Assembly (NCBI RefSeq): GCF_005497185.1
Contig: NZ_RJTN01000003.1
Location: 186,001 to 250,000 of the forward strand
Source of the DNA: Pectobacterium polonicum
GTDB taxonomy: Bacteria > Pseudomonadota > Gammaproteobacteria > Enterobacterales > Enterobacteriaceae
DNA length: 64,000 nucleotides
Reading direction: 5' to 3'
Positions 62,317 through 64,000 of the stretch are shown here, in pieces. The notes under the pieces were generated by a model. That model was given only the letters and a program-made list of their open reading frames with translations, made no database searches and had not been told where the DNA came from. Every line of letters starts with the position of its first letter. Within the stretch, counting starts at the first letter, position 1. The translations under genes and the position numbers were made by a program.

Positions 62317-62799
62317 TTATTCACTCTTTCCCCACGGCATCACCGGCACCGCGCTCAACGCATTTTTCGGCGAACCATCAACCAGTCGATCAGAGTAAGC
62401 AAGATAGATCAAAGAATTGCGTTTTTGATCGTAGAACCGAACAACCTGCAATTTTTTGAAAACCAACGACGTTCGTTTTTGGAATACGACGGACCCACGG
62501 TTACCGCCGTTTTTGATTTTATCGGACAGATCAATCGGCCCAACCTGCTGGCAGGAAATTGCCGCATCCGACGTGTCTTCTGCCAGCCCTAACCCCCCCT
62601 TGATTCCGCCTGTTTTGGCTCGGCTAATGTAGCAGGTCACGTTTGATACATCAGGATCGTCAAACGCTTCCACCACGATCTTATGATCCGGCCCGAGTAG
62701 TTTAAAGACCGTATCGACCGATCCCACTTCTTCCGCATTGGCTACGCTAACGGCAGATAGCGCCAGCAGCCCCGCTCCCATAATTCGCTTTATGTTCAT
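62317..62799 (-). CDS. creA: Secreted CreA family protein
   Basis: CreA is a conserved periplasmic protein of unknown function. It has a signal peptide ([22 protein letters not shown]), and the mature part carries the family features: [37 protein letters not shown] and [17 protein letters not shown]. Two cysteines in the mature protein may pair. Length is 160 residues. In E. coli it precedes creB, creC and creD, which are not found here: arcA follows directly. Confidence 0.94.
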   Translation of the reverse strand: MNIKRIMGAGLLALSAVSVANAEEVGSVDTVFKLLGPDHKIVVEAFDDPDVSNVTCYISRAKTGGIKGGLGLAEDTSDAAISCQQVGPIDLSDKIKNGGNRGSVVFQKRTSLVFKKLQVVRFYDQKRNSLIYLAYSDRLVDGSPKNALSAVPVMPWGKSE

Positions 62800-63004
62800 A
62801 TTTCAGACTCTGTGATAATTCATAACAAACGATTAATAACCACAATAAAAAAGAGGATTTACAAAATAAACCGCTATGATCATCCTCCTTATCCAAATTA
62901 CCTGCGGGATATTTTCAAAAATCTTCAGCAGTACCAACGTGAAAATATTGCTATGATGCGGGATCTCAATACGCTCGCGCTCAATGTGTTTGATGAGGAA
63001 GATT

Positions 63005-63892
63005 ATGGATCAAGCCGGTATCATACGTGACCTACTTAACTGGCTGGAAAGCCATCTCGACCAACCATTATCACTCGATAATGTGGCGGCGAAAGCAGGT
63101 TATTCCAAGTGGCATCTGCAAAGAATGTTCAAAGACGTAACAGGTAATGCCATTGGTTCCTATATCCGGGCGCGTAGATTGACCAAAGCGGCGGTTGCAC
63201 TCTGTCTGACCAGCCGCCCTATCCTTGATATTGCCCTGCAATACCGCTTTGATTCACAACAGACTTTTACTCGCGCGTTCAAAAAGCAGTTTGCCCAAAC
63301 GCCAGCGTCTTACCGTCGTTCCGATAACTGGAATACTTTTGGCATTCGTCCGCCGATCCGGCTCGGTGAATTTACCCTACCACAGCCGCAATTTGTCGCC
63401 CTCCCGGAAACGCAACTTCTTGGGCTCACGCAAACTTATACCTGTCGCCTTGAACAGATCTGTAATTTCCGCACAGAAATTCGTGTTCACTATTGGCGTC
63501 AATTTTTAGGCGAAACCTGTTCTGTCCCGCCAGTGCTTTACGGGCTGCACCATTCGCGCCCAAGCAAAGAGAAAGACGACGAACACGAGGTGCTTTACAC
63601 CACCGCACTGGAGCCGCAATATCTGCCTGACGATGTTCACACGGGCGACCCCATTACGCTGCCAGGCGGCGACTATGCGATGTTTGTATTTGAAGGGCCG
63701 AAAGATGGGCTACAGGATTTTATTATCACACTGTATGACACCTGTCTGCCGACCTTTCAACTCACGCGCCGCAAGGGGTTCGATGCAGAACGTTTCCATC
63801 CAGACGGCACGGCACGTGACGAGGTGCCCGCTATCATCCGCTGCGAGTACCTCATTCCCATCCAGCACGCAGAACCCATCTCAGCGCTGTAG
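63005..63892 (+). CDS. rob: AraC-family regulator Rob (right origin-binding protein)
   Basis: Rob is a MarA/SoxS-type activator of genes for multidrug, solvent and superoxide resistance, with an added effector-binding domain. Residues 1-105 have two helix-turn-helix motifs (VAAKAGYSKWHLQRMFKDVTG; ALQYRFDSQQTFTRAFKKQF). The C-terminal GyrI-like domain (about 120-295) binds bile salts or dipyridyl in E. coli. I chose ATG 63005 because GAGGAAG precedes it and MDQAGIIRDLLNWLESHL matches the family start. Length is 295 residues (289 in E. coli). Its stop overlaps the end of gpmB on the other strand. Confidence 0.96.
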   Translation: MDQAGIIRDLLNWLESHLDQPLSLDNVAAKAGYSKWHLQRMFKDVTGNAIGSYIRARRLTKAAVALCLTSRPILDIALQYRFDSQQTFTRAFKKQFAQTPASYRRSDNWNTFGIRPPIRLGEFTLPQPQFVALPETQLLGLTQTYTCRLEQICNFRTEIRVHYWRQFLGETCSVPPVLYGLHHSRPSKEKDDEHEVLYTTALEPQYLPDDVHTGDPITLPGGDYAMFVFEGPKDGLQDFIITLYDTCLPTFQLTRRKGFDAERFHPDGTARDEVPAIIRCEYLIPIQHAEPISAL

Positions 63893-64000
63893 CTCATCCA
63901 GTGCCGGAATATCCAGGTGAGAAATATCTCCGGCCGTTTCTACCACCCAACCCGGTGCCAGCCACGGGCTTTGCTGATAATCAATGCGTGACAAGGAACA
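63881..64000 (-). CDS. gpmB: GpmB phosphatase, C-terminal 39 residues (5' end outside window)
   Basis: Read on the minus strand, the last 120 bases give an open frame ending in TGA. It includes WLAPGWVVETAGDISHLD and ends ALDELQR, the characteristic C-terminus of GpmB, a histidine phosphatase (phosphoglycerate mutase-like) family member. The catalytic part lies outside the window. The frame runs convergently into rob with 12 bases of overlap, and gene order rob-gpmB is as in E. coli. Confidence 0.92.
   Translation of the reverse strand, partial: CSLSRIDYQQSPWLAPGWVVETAGDISHLDIPALDELQR

Noticed and set aside
62812-63030. 72-codon plus-strand frame overlapping the rob start
   Set aside because: It overlaps the rob ribosome binding site out of frame and covers the creA-rob divergent promoter region; no family recognised.

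Overview
The window is a gammaproteobacterial (order Enterobacterales) chromosome segment. Gene content and order follow the Escherichia coli thr to sgrR segment in reverse: sgrR-thiBPQ, yabI, polB, rapA, rluA, djlA, lptD-surA-pdxA-rsmA-apaG-apaH, folA, carAB, dapB, ispH-fkpB-lspA-ileS-ribF, rpsT, nhaR-nhaA, dnaJ-dnaK, satP, mog, talB, yaaA, thrCBA-thrL, yjtD, arcA, creA, rob, gpmB. Protein divergence, a secreted GH43 plant-polysaccharide hydrolase and the accessory genes fit a soft-rot plant-associated genus such as Pectobacterium. The genus is an inference, not a database result.

0-9 kb: the 3' end of sgrR, a TPP riboswitch driving the thiBPQ thiamine importer, a convergent secreted GH43 hydrolase with a CRP-like site, the ilvBN acetohydroxyacid synthase operon with a complete valine-rich leader peptide and attenuator, and yabI (DedA). 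9-25 kb: a membrane diguanylate cyclase, DNA polymerase II, RapA, RluA and DjlA, then the lptD-to-apaH outer-membrane, B6 and rRNA-methylation cluster. 25.1-26.0 kb: an accessory island between apaH and folA. It holds a 64-codon gene of unknown function with a good ribosome binding site and an orphan two-repeat type I-E CRISPR array with an AT-rich flank. No cas genes are present.

26-30 kb: folA, a two-gene exporter (yjjPB), a LysE-family exporter, and a VOC protein next to a WYL regulator. 30-42.5 kb: carAB with a conserved ARG box, dapB, the ribF-ileS-lspA-fkpB-ispH operon and rpsT. 42.5-51.4 kb: nhaAR, dnaKJ with two recognisable heat-shock promoters, satP, an MHS-type MFS transporter and mog. 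51.4-54 kb: an AT-rich gap, a second membrane diguanylate cyclase and talB. 54-64 kb: yaaA, the thr operon with leader and attenuator, yjtD, arcA with a long FNR-box leader, creA without creBCD, rob, and the 3' end of gpmB.

Most of the window is ordinary conserved housekeeping DNA. Genes not found at the equivalent E. coli position are the likely accessory load: GH43, ilvBN, the two GGDEF proteins, the CRISPR island, yjjPB-LysE-VOC-WYL and the MFS transporter. Genes expected from E. coli but absent are araBADC, kefFC, rihC, yaaJ and creBCD. I found no convincing large undescribed system. The apaH-folA interval is the only stretch with unexplained structure. No tRNA, rRNA, IS element or prophage was recognised.
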